From the NCBI RefSeq assembly GCF_000010985.1, contig NC_013939.1, positions 1,517,501 to 1,581,500 of the forward strand: a stretch of 64,000 bases of DNA, given 5' to 3'. Source of the DNA: Deferribacter desulfuricans SSM1. Lineage in GTDB: Bacteria; Chrysiogenota; Deferribacteres; Deferribacterales; Deferribacteraceae. Under the pieces are notes generated by a model. That model ran no database searches. It saw only the letters and a list, made by a program, of their open reading frames with translations, and was not told where the DNA came from. Positions 55,819 to 64,000 of the stretch are shown here, in pieces (position 1 is the stretch's first letter; each line of letters opens with the position of its first letter). The position numbers and the translations under genes are program-made.

Positions 55819-56355
55819 CTATTTTGTCATCTTGTCAAATTTATCTTTAAATACCTCAAAATCTTTATCTCCAAATAGGACAACAACTATCTGTTCTAAT
55901 GTGTTTTGAGCATCTTTCTCACAAAAATCGATTATTGCTCTTAATATTATTTCACTTGCTTCATCCAAAGGATATCCAAAAATACCTGTTGAAATTGCAG
56001 GCAATGCTATAGAGTTACAGTTTTTCTCAACGGCTCTTTTTAATGAATTATATACAGCATTGTAAAGATTTTTTTCTGGCTCTGGATCAATCCCATACCT
56101 TGGACCCACTGCATGTATCACATATTTCGCATCCAATTTCCCCGCATTTATAGCAACAGCATCACCAAGAGGGCAATAACCTATTTTATCACACTCTTTT
56201 TGGATCTCCTCGCCACCTGCCCTTCTAATAGCTCCCGCTACACCTCCCCCCATTTTAAGATGGGAGTTAGCAGCATTAACGATAGCATCAACTTTCTCCT
56301 TAGTTATATCACCTTGTTTTATTTTTACTGAAGTGTTATTTATTATTTTCTCCAT
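55819..56355 (-). CDS. Macro domain protein (O-acetyl-ADP-ribose deacetylase type)
   Basis: 178-residue stand-alone macro domain. It binds ADP-ribose derivatives; relatives remove O-acetyl or ADP-ribosyl groups. The pattern is complete: DAIVNAANSHLKMGGGVAGA, AGKLDAKYVIHAVGPRYG and ALPAISTGIFGYPLDEASEI. GGGGTG precedes the ATG. Downstream is the SSS symporter. Confidence 0.9.
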   Translation of the reverse strand: MEKIINNTSVKIKQGDITKEKVDAIVNAANSHLKMGGGVAGAIRRAGGEEIQKECDKIGYCPLGDAVAINAGKLDAKYVIHAVGPRYGIDPEPEKNLYNAVYNSLKRAVEKNCNSIALPAISTGIFGYPLDEASEIILRAIIDFCEKDAQNTLEQIVVVLFGDKDFEVFKDKFDKMTK

Positions 56356-56475
56356 CTAACACCCCTATTATAAACTCAATTTATTCAAGCTAAATTTTAA
56401 CCTATTATTTTTTCAAAAACAAGCTATTTATTTAATAAATAGCAAATTTTATACATATATAATTTATTTTAATTC

Positions 56476-56504
56476 TTGACATTTTAAAAATATTGTTTTA
56501 TTTT
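56476..56504 (+). promoter_or_regulatory. Promoter of the amidase-CoA-transferase operon
   Basis: A perfect TTGACA (56476-56481), 17-base spacer, TATTTT (56499-56504). The ATG at 56516 leaves a leader of about 5 bases, with no Shine-Dalgarno. Confidence 0.5.
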
Positions 56505-56515
56505 TGATGTAAATT

Positions 56516-57352
56516 ATGAGCAAGTGCAGAGTAGCTTTAATACAAAACAAAACTTTTGTTGGTAAAATAAATGAGAATTTCAAAAATTACTATAATCAAA
56601 TAACGTCTTTAATCAAAGAGAACCCAGACTTTATTATTGTCCCAGAGCTTTTCTTAACAGGTTTTGATTATAAAAACTTAACAAATTATAAAAATGAAAT
56701 TAGTTGTTACTTAAAAGAATTTCAAAGTTTATTAGGTAATAATACAGTTTTAGTTTTATCACTTCCAGAATATGATAATGACTTAATATACAACACTACA
56801 TATTTCTTATCAAAATCAGCTATTTTAGCCAAGTATAGAAAAAACCTGCTATTTGCCCCATCTTACGAAAATGTATATTTTTCACCACAAAACAATATAA
56901 CATTATTTTGTTATCATAATATAAAAATAGCAACACACACTTGCTATGAAATAAGATTCCCAGAGCTATTCAGGATGTCTTATTATTTCGGGGCAGAAAT
57001 TTACTTCATACCTGCTGTTTGGCCAGAAGATAAAAAAGAGCACTGGCTTACATTACTCAAAACAAGAGCAATAGAAAACCAAGCTTTTGTCATAGGGTGT
57101 AATTGTAGTCAGCAAATAACAAAAAATAAAACAATTAACTGCGGCTATTCAGCAGTATTTGATCCTTGGGGAGAAAAACTACTTTTAGCATCAAATGAAG
57201 ATGATGCTTATATAGTTGAGTTAAATATAGAAAAAGTAAAGGAGGTGAGAGAAAAAATACCCTGTTTAGAAGTGGCTAAAAACACTTTTCAAGTAAGTTT
57301 TGTTGATGAAAGAGTGAAAAATTTGGATTTAATTAGCACCAACATAAATTAA
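56516..57352 (+). CDS. Carbon-nitrogen hydrolase (nitrilase superfamily, omega-amidase-like)
   Basis: 278-residue cytoplasmic amidase. The catalytic triad is visible: Glu in PDFIIVPELFLTGFDY (near residue 44), Lys in AKYRKNLLFAP (near 108) and Cys in THTCYEIRFPELFR (near 142). It resembles omega-amidase / YafV-like enzymes, which split alpha-keto-glutaramate or alpha-ketosuccinamate, but other amides are possible. The CoA-transferase gene follows after 15 bases with its own GGAGG site, making an operon likely. Confidence 0.85.
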   Translation: MSKCRVALIQNKTFVGKINENFKNYYNQITSLIKENPDFIIVPELFLTGFDYKNLTNYKNEISCYLKEFQSLLGNNTVLVLSLPEYDNDLIYNTTYFLSKSAILAKYRKNLLFAPSYENVYFSPQNNITLFCYHNIKIATHTCYEIRFPELFRMSYYFGAEIYFIPAVWPEDKKEHWLTLLKTRAIENQAFVIGCNCSQQITKNKTINCGYSAVFDPWGEKLLLASNEDDAYIVELNIEKVKEVREKIPCLEVAKNTFQVSFVDERVKNLDLISTNIN

Positions 57353-57367
57353 TAAACGGAGGTTACT

Positions 57368-59029
57368 ATGAGTAGTAAAATTTGTGGAGCAAGAGAAGCA
57401 TTAAGCTGTATTAAGGATGGGGACACTGTTGCAGTATCAGGTTTTAATTTGACTACTGCGCCTGAGTATTTAATATTAGAACTATTTGAGATGTGGAAAG
57501 AAACTGGTCATCCAAAAAATCTTTTCATCATTTCTGATACTCTACCAGCAGTTCCAGGAAGAGCTTTTGACAAAGTATTCTCTGAACTTTATGAAATGAA
57601 GGATCAAGATTTCATTCGTGGCGTTTTAATGCCATTTATCGGCTGGTCACCTGCTTTGATGAAAATGACTCTTGAAAATAGGATAGAGGTTTACTCATGG
57701 GCAATTGGTACCTGTTCTTATTGGTTTAGAGAAGCAGCTTCAGGAAGACCTGGTATTATTACAAAAGTAGGTCTAGGAACATTTTTAGATCCAAGACAGG
57801 ATGGTGGTGCTTCCAATGAAATAGCAAAAGAGAAGAAAACATGTAAAGTATCAGTAATGGAAATAGATGGTGAAGAGTGGTTGTTATATCAAGCACCACT
57901 ACCAGATGTGGCTCTAGTTAGAGGTACTACAGCTGATACTGATGGTTATGTTTCTATGGAAGAAGAAGGGTTCTATGGAACCGTATTAAATATCGCTCAA
58001 GCAGCAAAAGCTCAACCTAACCCTGGAAAAGTGATCTGCCAGGTTAAATATGTAGTTCAAAAAGGATCTATTCCTACAAGAGATGTTATTATTCCTAGAG
58101 CACTTGTTGACCATGTTGTTGTTACACCTGATGAAGATTTACACAGAATTGCTGGTTCTTATGTGTATGACCCAAGACTTGCTGGTCATATCAAAGCTCA
58201 AAAAACTAAAGAACTTGAAGCATTACTCCCAACACCAGATAAAATAAGAGATAGAATTGTTGCAGGTAGAGTTTTAATTGAAGTAATGAAATTGGTTGCT
58301 AATCTTAAAAAACCTGCTTTCGGTAACCTTGGTATCGGTATCCCTGTTTATGTTTCTTGGATGGCTGGAGAATTTGGACTTAGCGACTTATTAACATTGA
58401 CTGTTGAGCCAGGTCCTGTTGGCGGTATCGCACTTGTTGGACAAGACTTTGGTGTTGCTATAAGCCCTGCTGCAATCATACCAATGCCTGATATGTTTAC
58501 AAACTATGAAGGTGGTATTATCGATTTTGCATCTCTTGGTTTCATGCAAATAGACCCTAAAGGTAATGTAAACCCATCTTACAGCCCTGTAAGGGTATCC
58601 GGTCCTGGTGGATTCCCAGTTATTTCAGCTGGTTCACCTAGAACATATTTTGCAGGTGGCTTCACAGCTGGTAAAGGAATAGATATTGATGCAGATGGTG
58701 GTAAACTTATAATTAATAGTGATGGTAACATTACAAAATTCAATAATGAACTTGTTAAGATTGTATTCAGTGGGCCTGAAGCTGCAAAAAATGGAAAAGA
58801 AATCATTTACGTAACAGAAAGAGCAGTATTCGGCTTAAACGAAAACGGATTAATCCTTAAAGAAGTTGCTCCTGGTGTGGATGTGGAAAAAGATATCCTT
58901 GCTAAAATGGATTTCAAACCTCAAATTGCTGACAAACTTGAAACTATGCCAGAAGTTCTCTTCCATCAAAGTATGGATCCACTTAAAGAGTATATTGATA
59001 ATATACTTAAAGAAGCTGGAATGTTATAA
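57368..59029 (+). CDS. Acyl-CoA:carboxylate CoA-transferase (propionate/acetate type)
   Basis: 553-residue family I CoA-transferase with both halves fused. The first half starts AREALSCIKDGDTVAVSGF. The second begins near LKKPAFGNLGIGIPVYVSW and holds the catalytic Glu in TLTVEPGPVGG (near residue 346). It transfers CoA between short-chain acids, for example propionyl- or acetyl-CoA and another carboxylate. It is slightly longer than typical YdiF/Pct proteins. GGAGG precedes the ATG. It ends in a strong terminator. Confidence 0.88.
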   Translation: MSSKICGAREALSCIKDGDTVAVSGFNLTTAPEYLILELFEMWKETGHPKNLFIISDTLPAVPGRAFDKVFSELYEMKDQDFIRGVLMPFIGWSPALMKMTLENRIEVYSWAIGTCSYWFREAASGRPGIITKVGLGTFLDPRQDGGASNEIAKEKKTCKVSVMEIDGEEWLLYQAPLPDVALVRGTTADTDGYVSMEEEGFYGTVLNIAQAAKAQPNPGKVICQVKYVVQKGSIPTRDVIIPRALVDHVVVTPDEDLHRIAGSYVYDPRLAGHIKAQKTKELEALLPTPDKIRDRIVAGRVLIEVMKLVANLKKPAFGNLGIGIPVYVSWMAGEFGLSDLLTLTVEPGPVGGIALVGQDFGVAISPAAIIPMPDMFTNYEGGIIDFASLGFMQIDPKGNVNPSYSPVRVSGPGGFPVISAGSPRTYFAGGFTAGKGIDIDADGGKLIINSDGNITKFNNELVKIVFSGPEAAKNGKEIIYVTERAVFGLNENGLILKEVAPGVDVEKDILAKMDFKPQIADKLETMPEVLFHQSMDPLKEYIDNILKEAGML

Positions 59030-59058
59030 AAAAAGGGGGCTTAAGCCCCCTTTTTTTT
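59027..59058. terminator. Bidirectional terminator between CoA-transferase and priA
   Basis: Palindromic stem GGGGGCTTAAGCCCCC flanked by seven A and ten T, so it terminates both convergent genes. It starts at the CoA-transferase stop codon and ends a few bases before the priA stop at 59061. Confidence 0.9.
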
Positions 59059-59060
59059 TG

Positions 59061-61007
59061 TTACATAAAACTTGTAGGATCTATATCAATCTTTAAGTAA
59101 ATATTACCTTTTTTAATTTGCTCAAACTTTGATTTTGCTATTTTACAAACATTATGGATATCTTTAATATTTTTAGCTTTGATTAAACATTGATATCTGT
59201 AACGATTTTTAATTTTGTAAATAGGAGCTTTTGCGGGCCCTAGTAAAGTTATGTTTGGTAAAGTTTTTAAAATATCAGAAATCTCCAATATGGTCATTTC
59301 GCAACGCTGCTCATTAGAATGCTCAGTAATAAATCTTGCTAATTTGTAATAAGGGGGGTATTTAAAAAGTTTTCTCTTTTCCAACTCATATTTGTAAAAC
59401 ATTTCTCTGTTATTTAAATATTCGAAAAATGGGTTCTTCTTATTAAACGTCTGAATTAAAATTTCACCTTCCTTCTCAAATCTACCGGCTCTACCACCCA
59501 CCTGATTAACAAGCTGAAAACACCTTTCATAACTTCTAAAATCAGGCATACCCAACAATCTATCAATATCTAATATCCCCACAAGAGTAACATCTGGAAA
59601 ATTAAACCCTTTAGCTATTATTTGAGTGCCTATTAATATCTTAAAGTCCTTTTCTAAAAATTTATTTAATTTTTTATTAAGTGCGGTGTGAGAAGTTATT
59701 TCATCTGTATCAAGTTTTAAAATAATATCACCAAAAATCTCAGATAACACATTTTGTAAATGCTCTATACCGTAACCATATCCATAGATTTTATCGCTTT
59801 TACATACAGGACATGTATAATTATAAAACCTCTCACCACAATAATGACATAAAAACTGCTTACTGCTTTGAAAATAAGTTAGACCCACTGAACAATTTGG
59901 ACACATGACACTTTCACCGCAATCTTCACAAACCATATGATGAGAATACCCTTTTTTATTCAAGAAAATTATAACCTGTTCATCTTTACTAAGCCTGTTT
60001 TCTATTTCATCAACCAATCGTTCTGAAATAATTTTCCCAATAAGTTCGTCTTTTTCTACTTTCAACACATTTAAATAAGGGATTTTTGCCTTATTAAATC
60101 TCTTTGATAAAAAGTAATGATTATACTTACCAACAGTAAAATTATAATAAGACTCCGCAGCAGGCGTAGCTGAACCTAATATTATTGGGATATTAAGAAG
60201 TTTTGCATAATAAATGGCAATATCTCTTAAGTTATAATAAGGAGCCTCTTCCTGTTTTAATGTTGACTCATGCTCTTCATCAACAATGATTAATCCAATA
60301 TTTGAAGAAGGGATAAACAGTGCACTTTTTGTCCCTAATAAAAAGTCATTAGCAGATTTTGTAAACTTCCAAAACCTTTCAACCCTTTTTTTAAGAGGGA
60401 TTTTGCTATGATAAACATCAACATCAAATCCAAGTCTCTCAGAAATCCTCTTTGTAAGTTGAGCAGTTAACGCAATTTCTGGCAACAGATATAAAACCTG
60501 TTTACCGTATTTCATCACATCTTTTGATACTTTTAAGTATATTTCTGTTTTTCCACTTCCAGTAACACCATCTATGTAATGGACATTAAACCCTTTGATA
60601 TTATTAGCTATTTTATCATAAACATTTTGTTGCTCATCATATAAGAGGATATCACTCTCTGCTACATCTTTTTTATTTGTGCACTCTATTTCTTTAGAAA
60701 AAAATATCTTTTTTGATATTACATTTTTAAAAACTATCCCTACTTCACAACAGTAATATTTTGAAATAAAAAATATAAACTCAAGAAACTTTTCATTTAC
60801 TAAAAATTCATCTACGACTTCTTCTACATATTTGTACCTGATACCTTCTTTAGGTGCAATATCCTCTTCTAACACAACACCATATTCAAACCTATTTTTC
60901 AAAGAAACAATAATCCTTTGCCCTCTCTTTAAGATTTTATCAGATTTATAAGTAAGGATGCCGTTATTTGGAACTGGTAGTAAAACTTTATAGTATTTTT
61001 CAGCCAT
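59061..61007 (-). CDS. priA: Primosomal protein N' (replication restart helicase PriA)
   Basis: 648-residue 3'-5' helicase, at the short end of the family. Walker A is GVTGSGKTEIYL, the DEEH box LIIVDEEHEST, and the zinc-binding strand has C-X2-C pairs CEDCGESVMCPNC, CHYCGERFYNYTCPVC. The helicase motif QLVNQVGGRAGR is near the end. The N-terminal DNA-binding domain is shorter than in E. coli. Confidence 0.94.
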   Translation of the reverse strand: MAEKYYKVLLPVPNNGILTYKSDKILKRGQRIIVSLKNRFEYGVVLEEDIAPKEGIRYKYVEEVVDEFLVNEKFLEFIFFISKYYCCEVGIVFKNVISKKIFFSKEIECTNKKDVAESDILLYDEQQNVYDKIANNIKGFNVHYIDGVTGSGKTEIYLKVSKDVMKYGKQVLYLLPEIALTAQLTKRISERLGFDVDVYHSKIPLKKRVERFWKFTKSANDFLLGTKSALFIPSSNIGLIIVDEEHESTLKQEEAPYYNLRDIAIYYAKLLNIPIILGSATPAAESYYNFTVGKYNHYFLSKRFNKAKIPYLNVLKVEKDELIGKIISERLVDEIENRLSKDEQVIIFLNKKGYSHHMVCEDCGESVMCPNCSVGLTYFQSSKQFLCHYCGERFYNYTCPVCKSDKIYGYGYGIEHLQNVLSEIFGDIILKLDTDEITSHTALNKKLNKFLEKDFKILIGTQIIAKGFNFPDVTLVGILDIDRLLGMPDFRSYERCFQLVNQVGGRAGRFEKEGEILIQTFNKKNPFFEYLNNREMFYKYELEKRKLFKYPPYYKLARFITEHSNEQRCEMTILEISDILKTLPNITLLGPAKAPIYKIKNRYRYQCLIKAKNIKDIHNVCKIAKSKFEQIKKGNIYLKIDIDPTSFM

Positions 61008-61047
61008 AAAAGAATTTTATCATTTTTACTAATTTAATCAAGAAAAC

Positions 61048-61095
61048 TCTAAAGTTTTAAAAAGTGCGTAGAGTGGAATCTCACCCCCTACGCAC
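61048..61095 (-). terminator. Terminator of the hisS-aspS operon
   Basis: Stem GTGCGTAG/CTACGCAC (61095-61088 with 61071-61064), a 16-base loop region, followed on the minus strand by TTTTTAAAAC. It lies 16 bases after the aspS stop. Confidence 0.7.
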
Positions 61096-61110
61096 ATAAA
61101 GGAAAAATCT

Positions 61111-62910
61111 TTAATCTTTGTAATAATCTTCAGGCAAATCTACCTTAATAAACAACTCTTTTAATTGCTTTTCATCTACGAAACTTGGAGCATCACACAT
61201 CAAATCTGTTGCCTTTTGTGTTTTAGGAAATGCTATTACATCCCTTATAGATTCTGCTTTAGCAAAGATTGAAGCGATTCTATCAATCCCAAACGCTATA
61301 CCACCATGAGGTGGTGTCCCATATCTCAATGCTTCAATGAAAAATCCAAATTTATATTCCCTTTCTTCCTCAGTCAATCCTAAAACAGAAAACATCTTTT
61401 CCTGAACATCACTTCTATGAATCCTTATACTACCACCACCAATTTCAGAGCCATTTAATACAAGGTCATAAGCTTTTGCTCTAATTTTACCAGGATCTGT
61501 ATCAAAAAGTGGAATATCTTCATCTACTGGTGAAGTAAAAGGGTGATGCATTGCCACATATCTTTTTTCCTCTTCATCCCACTCCAATAGAGGGAAATCT
61601 GTCACCCATGTAAAACTATATTTATTCTCATCAATTAATCCAAGTTTTTTACCTAATAATAGCCTTAACTTAGACATATATAAATTAACTGTTTTCTCGT
61701 CACCAGCTCCGAAAAAGATAATATCTCCAACTTCGCCATTCATCTCTTTTACAATTGAATTGGTAACATCTTCTCCCAAAAATTTAATAATAGGGGATTG
61801 GAGTCCATCCTCATTTATTTTTATATACGCTAACCCTTTAGCACCAAGTGAACAAACAAAATCTGTTAACTCATCAATCTCTTTTCTAGAAAACTTAGCT
61901 CCACCTTTTGCGTTAATTGCTTTAACAACACCACCATCTTTAACTGCATCAGCAAAAACCTTAAATCCACAACCATCAACCAAATTATTAATAGTTTTCA
62001 AAAACATCTCAAATCTTGTATCTGGAGCATCATGGCCATATTTTTCCATAGCCTCTGTATAACTCATCCTTGGAAAAGGTCTTTCTATCTTTAAACCCAA
62101 AACCTTATCAAATATTTCCACAAACATCTCTTCTATTAAATCCATTAAATCTTCTCTGTCAATAAAAGACATCTCCATATCAAGCTGAGTAAACTCAGGT
62201 TGTCTATCAGCTCTTAAATCTTCATCCCTAAAACACTTTACAATTTGAAAATATTTATCAAAACCAGAAATCATTAAAAGCTGTTTAAACATTTGTGGTG
62301 ACTGTGGTAAAGCATAAAACTTTCCTGGATTTACCCTACTTGGTACAAGATAGTCTCTAGCACCCTCTGGGGTGCTCTTTGTCAAAAAAGGAGTCTCAAT
62401 ATCCAAAAACCCTTTTTTGTACAAAAACTCCCTTATAGTTCTAACAAGATTATGCCTCAAAATTAAATTTCTTTGAAGTGGTCTTCTTCTCAAATCTAAG
62501 TATCTATATTTTAGCCTTATATCTTCGCCAACATTCGAATACTCATCTAGTGTAAATGGTAAGACTTTTGAAGTATTTAAAATTTTAAGCTCACTAACCA
62601 TTACCTCAATTTCACCAGTTTTCAATTTTGGGTTTTCTGTGCCTTCAGGCCTTTTACTAACAACCCCTTTTACTGCGATAACATATTCAGTGCGAAGCTC
62701 TTCTGCTTTTTTATGAGCATTTTCATTGTATTCTGGATTAAAAACTACTTGAGTAATCCCTTCTCTATCTCTTAAATCAACAAAAATAACACCACCATGA
62801 TCCCTTCTTTTTTGAACCCAACCCATTAAAATTACTTCTTCATTCAAATTATTAATATTTAACTCACCACAAGTATGAGTTCTTCTCCAACTTCCTAAAT
62901 TCTCTAACAT
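61111..62910 (-). CDS. aspS: Aspartyl-tRNA synthetase
   Basis: 599-residue class II synthetase of the bacterial type. The N-terminal OB domain holds [20 protein letters not shown]. The catalytic core shows [15 protein letters not shown] and [20 protein letters not shown] (motif 2), a GAD insertion domain follows, and [13 protein letters not shown] is motif 3. It follows hisS by 9 bases, the common hisS-aspS order. Whether it is discriminating or also charges tRNA-Asn cannot be told here. Confidence 0.95.
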   Translation of the reverse strand: MLENLGSWRRTHTCGELNINNLNEEVILMGWVQKRRDHGGVIFVDLRDREGITQVVFNPEYNENAHKKAEELRTEYVIAVKGVVSKRPEGTENPKLKTGEIEVMVSELKILNTSKVLPFTLDEYSNVGEDIRLKYRYLDLRRRPLQRNLILRHNLVRTIREFLYKKGFLDIETPFLTKSTPEGARDYLVPSRVNPGKFYALPQSPQMFKQLLMISGFDKYFQIVKCFRDEDLRADRQPEFTQLDMEMSFIDREDLMDLIEEMFVEIFDKVLGLKIERPFPRMSYTEAMEKYGHDAPDTRFEMFLKTINNLVDGCGFKVFADAVKDGGVVKAINAKGGAKFSRKEIDELTDFVCSLGAKGLAYIKINEDGLQSPIIKFLGEDVTNSIVKEMNGEVGDIIFFGAGDEKTVNLYMSKLRLLLGKKLGLIDENKYSFTWVTDFPLLEWDEEEKRYVAMHHPFTSPVDEDIPLFDTDPGKIRAKAYDLVLNGSEIGGGSIRIHRSDVQEKMFSVLGLTEEEREYKFGFFIEALRYGTPPHGGIAFGIDRIASIFAKAESIRDVIAFPKTQKATDLMCDAPSFVDEKQLKELFIKVDLPEDYYKD

Positions 62911-62919
62911 TTTTTCCTC

Positions 62920-64000
62920 CTAATTTTCCTGTAAAAACTTAATTATTTCATCTCTATTTATTTTAAACTGTTCTCCACTATTCATATCTTTTAATGTAAA
63001 TTTACCACTACTGATTTCATCTTCACCTATTATTAACACATATCTACTATTTAATCTATTTGCTTTTTTCATTTCTGATTTAATACTTCCAAGATCATAA
63101 CCTAAATTTACCTTAAAACCAGCATCTCTTAATTCATTTGAAATATTTATACCTACCTCTGTAAACTCTTCAAAAGTAATTATATAAATATCTACCTCGT
63201 CTTTTTTTAATTCATTTTTCATTTTGATGAGCTCTACCAGTCTATCCACACCAATGGCAAAACCTATCCCTGGAATATCTGGACCACCCAGTTCTTTAAT
63301 CAGGCCATCATATCTCCCACCAGCACCAACCGCCGAAGAAGCTCCCAATTTATCAGTTACCATTTCAAATGCAGTCCTTACATAATAATCAAGCCCTCTA
63401 ACAATATATGGATTTACATTGTATTCAACACCAAATTGATTTAAATAACTTTTCAATTTCCTAAAATGGTTATCACACACATCACACAAATTATCCAAAA
63501 TTATCGGAGCATCTTTTACAATCACTTTACAACTTTCAACCTTGCAATCAAGTATTCTCAAAGGATTCTTTTCAAGTCTTCTTTTACAATCTTCACATAG
63601 GTCTTCGTAATTATTTTTAAAATATTGGATTAATTTATCCCTATATTTTGGTCTACATTCTGGACAACCAATAGAATTTATCTCCATTCTTAAAAAATCT
63701 TTTAAATCAAAATCGTTTAAAAATTTATATAATAAAAAAATTATTTCAGCATCTAATAAGGGTGACTCTGAGCCAAAAGCTTCAATACCTATTTGATAAA
63801 ACTGCCTAAATCTACCCTTTTGAGGTCGCTCTCTTCTAAACATCGGACCATAATAGTAATATTTCCTTATTGCAGGGGGCTCATAAAGCTTATTTTCAAT
63901 AAACGCTCTTACCACCGAAGCCGTACCCTCTGGCCTCAATGAAAGATAAGAGCCATCCCTATCCTTAAAAGTAAACATCTCTTTTTCTACAATATCAGTA
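62920..64000 (-). CDS. hisS: Histidyl-tRNA synthetase, 5' end beyond the window
   Basis: Class II synthetase. The frame is open through base 64000: upstream of the ATG at 63978 the codons read TDIVEKE, the conserved stretch before the motif MFTFKDRDGSYLSLRPEGTA. The start therefore lies outside, with about 60 residues missing. It shows RRERPQKGRFRQFYQIGIEA (motif 2), VRGLDYYVRTAFEMV and GAGGRYDGLIKELGG, then an anticodon domain. aspS follows after 9 bases. Confidence 0.95.
   Translation of the reverse strand, partial: TDIVEKEMFTFKDRDGSYLSLRPEGTASVVRAFIENKLYEPPAIRKYYYYGPMFRRERPQKGRFRQFYQIGIEAFGSESPLLDAEIIFLLYKFLNDFDLKDFLRMEINSIGCPECRPKYRDKLIQYFKNNYEDLCEDCKRRLEKNPLRILDCKVESCKVIVKDAPIILDNLCDVCDNHFRKLKSYLNQFGVEYNVNPYIVRGLDYYVRTAFEMVTDKLGASSAVGAGGRYDGLIKELGGPDIPGIGFAIGVDRLVELIKMKNELKKDEVDIYIITFEEFTEVGINISNELRDAGFKVNLGYDLGSIKSEMKKANRLNSRYVLIIGEDEISSGKFTLKDMNSGEQFKINRDEIIKFLQEN

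Overview
The window is AT-rich bacterial chromosome, densely packed with core genes. Low GC, the mix of chemoreceptors, a Liv-type amino-acid importer paired with an acyl-CoA synthetase, EF-G2, PATAN-domain proteins and a lone HypF suggest a Deferribacterota organism (Deferribacter/Calditerrivibrio-like). That placement is inference from gene content only. No tRNA, rRNA, CRISPR array, transposase or prophage was seen.

Layout. 1-3036 (minus): a branched-chain amino-acid ABC importer operon, livG - acyl-CoA synthetase - livH (cut by the window edge), with a clear promoter. 3450-7653 (minus): a PATAN/J-domain/TPR protein, an inositol monophosphatase and a ZapE-like ATPase. 8014-11047 (minus): the classical thrS-infC-rpmI-rplT operon, with infC apparently starting at ATA. 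11159-12625: an outer-membrane TraF/PorV-like protein. 12668-15315 (minus): a TrpXYZ-type ABC importer whose promoter carries two identical 12-bp direct repeats. 15478-22607 (minus): a tightly overlapped run tsaB-rimI-DUF465-metK-ahcY-(cysteine-less Lpd-like flavoprotein)-plsC-folK-(cytidylate-kinase-like)-small acidic protein. 22635-32344 (minus): rimP-nusA-ylxR/Q-infB-ylxP-rbfA-truB-rpsO-pnp-dut, the translation/RNA operon, whose predicted mRNA begins with a terminator-like hairpin.

32612-34693: a gamma-carbonic-anhydrase-like protein and an orphan histidine kinase (minus), divergent from an XRE-cupin regulator. The two divergent promoters share one palindromic -10 box, and their -35 boxes lie in an 11-bp inverted repeat. 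34783-41634: rpsT, a SPOR-like membrane protein and EF-G2 (minus), then hflK-hflC and trkA. 41637-45361: trkH and a solitary hypF. 45561-49546: a Gld-type ABC cassette (ATPase, permease, auxiliary protein, DUF4340). 49569-53627 (minus): two chemoreceptors, one with a Cys-rich insert and a CZB domain, the other with a C-terminal hemerythrin. 53895-59029: a Crp/Fnr regulator, SSS symporter, macro-domain protein, nitrilase-family amidase and CoA-transferase. 59061-64000 (minus): priA, aspS and hisS (5' end outside).

A family of short hairpin repeats (GTCATTGCGAG...CGAAGCAATCT), single or as inverted pairs, occupies most of the larger intergenic gaps. It behaves like a REP/REPIN family. Several first genes (trkA, the Crp/Fnr gene, the amidase) have a -10 box almost touching the ATG and no Shine-Dalgarno, suggesting leaderless or near-leaderless transcripts. 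I did not find an obviously new multi-gene system. The best leads are the symmetric divergent promoter, the cysteine-less flavoprotein, the hairpin inside a coding region after EF-G2, the rimP leader hairpin and the repeat family.
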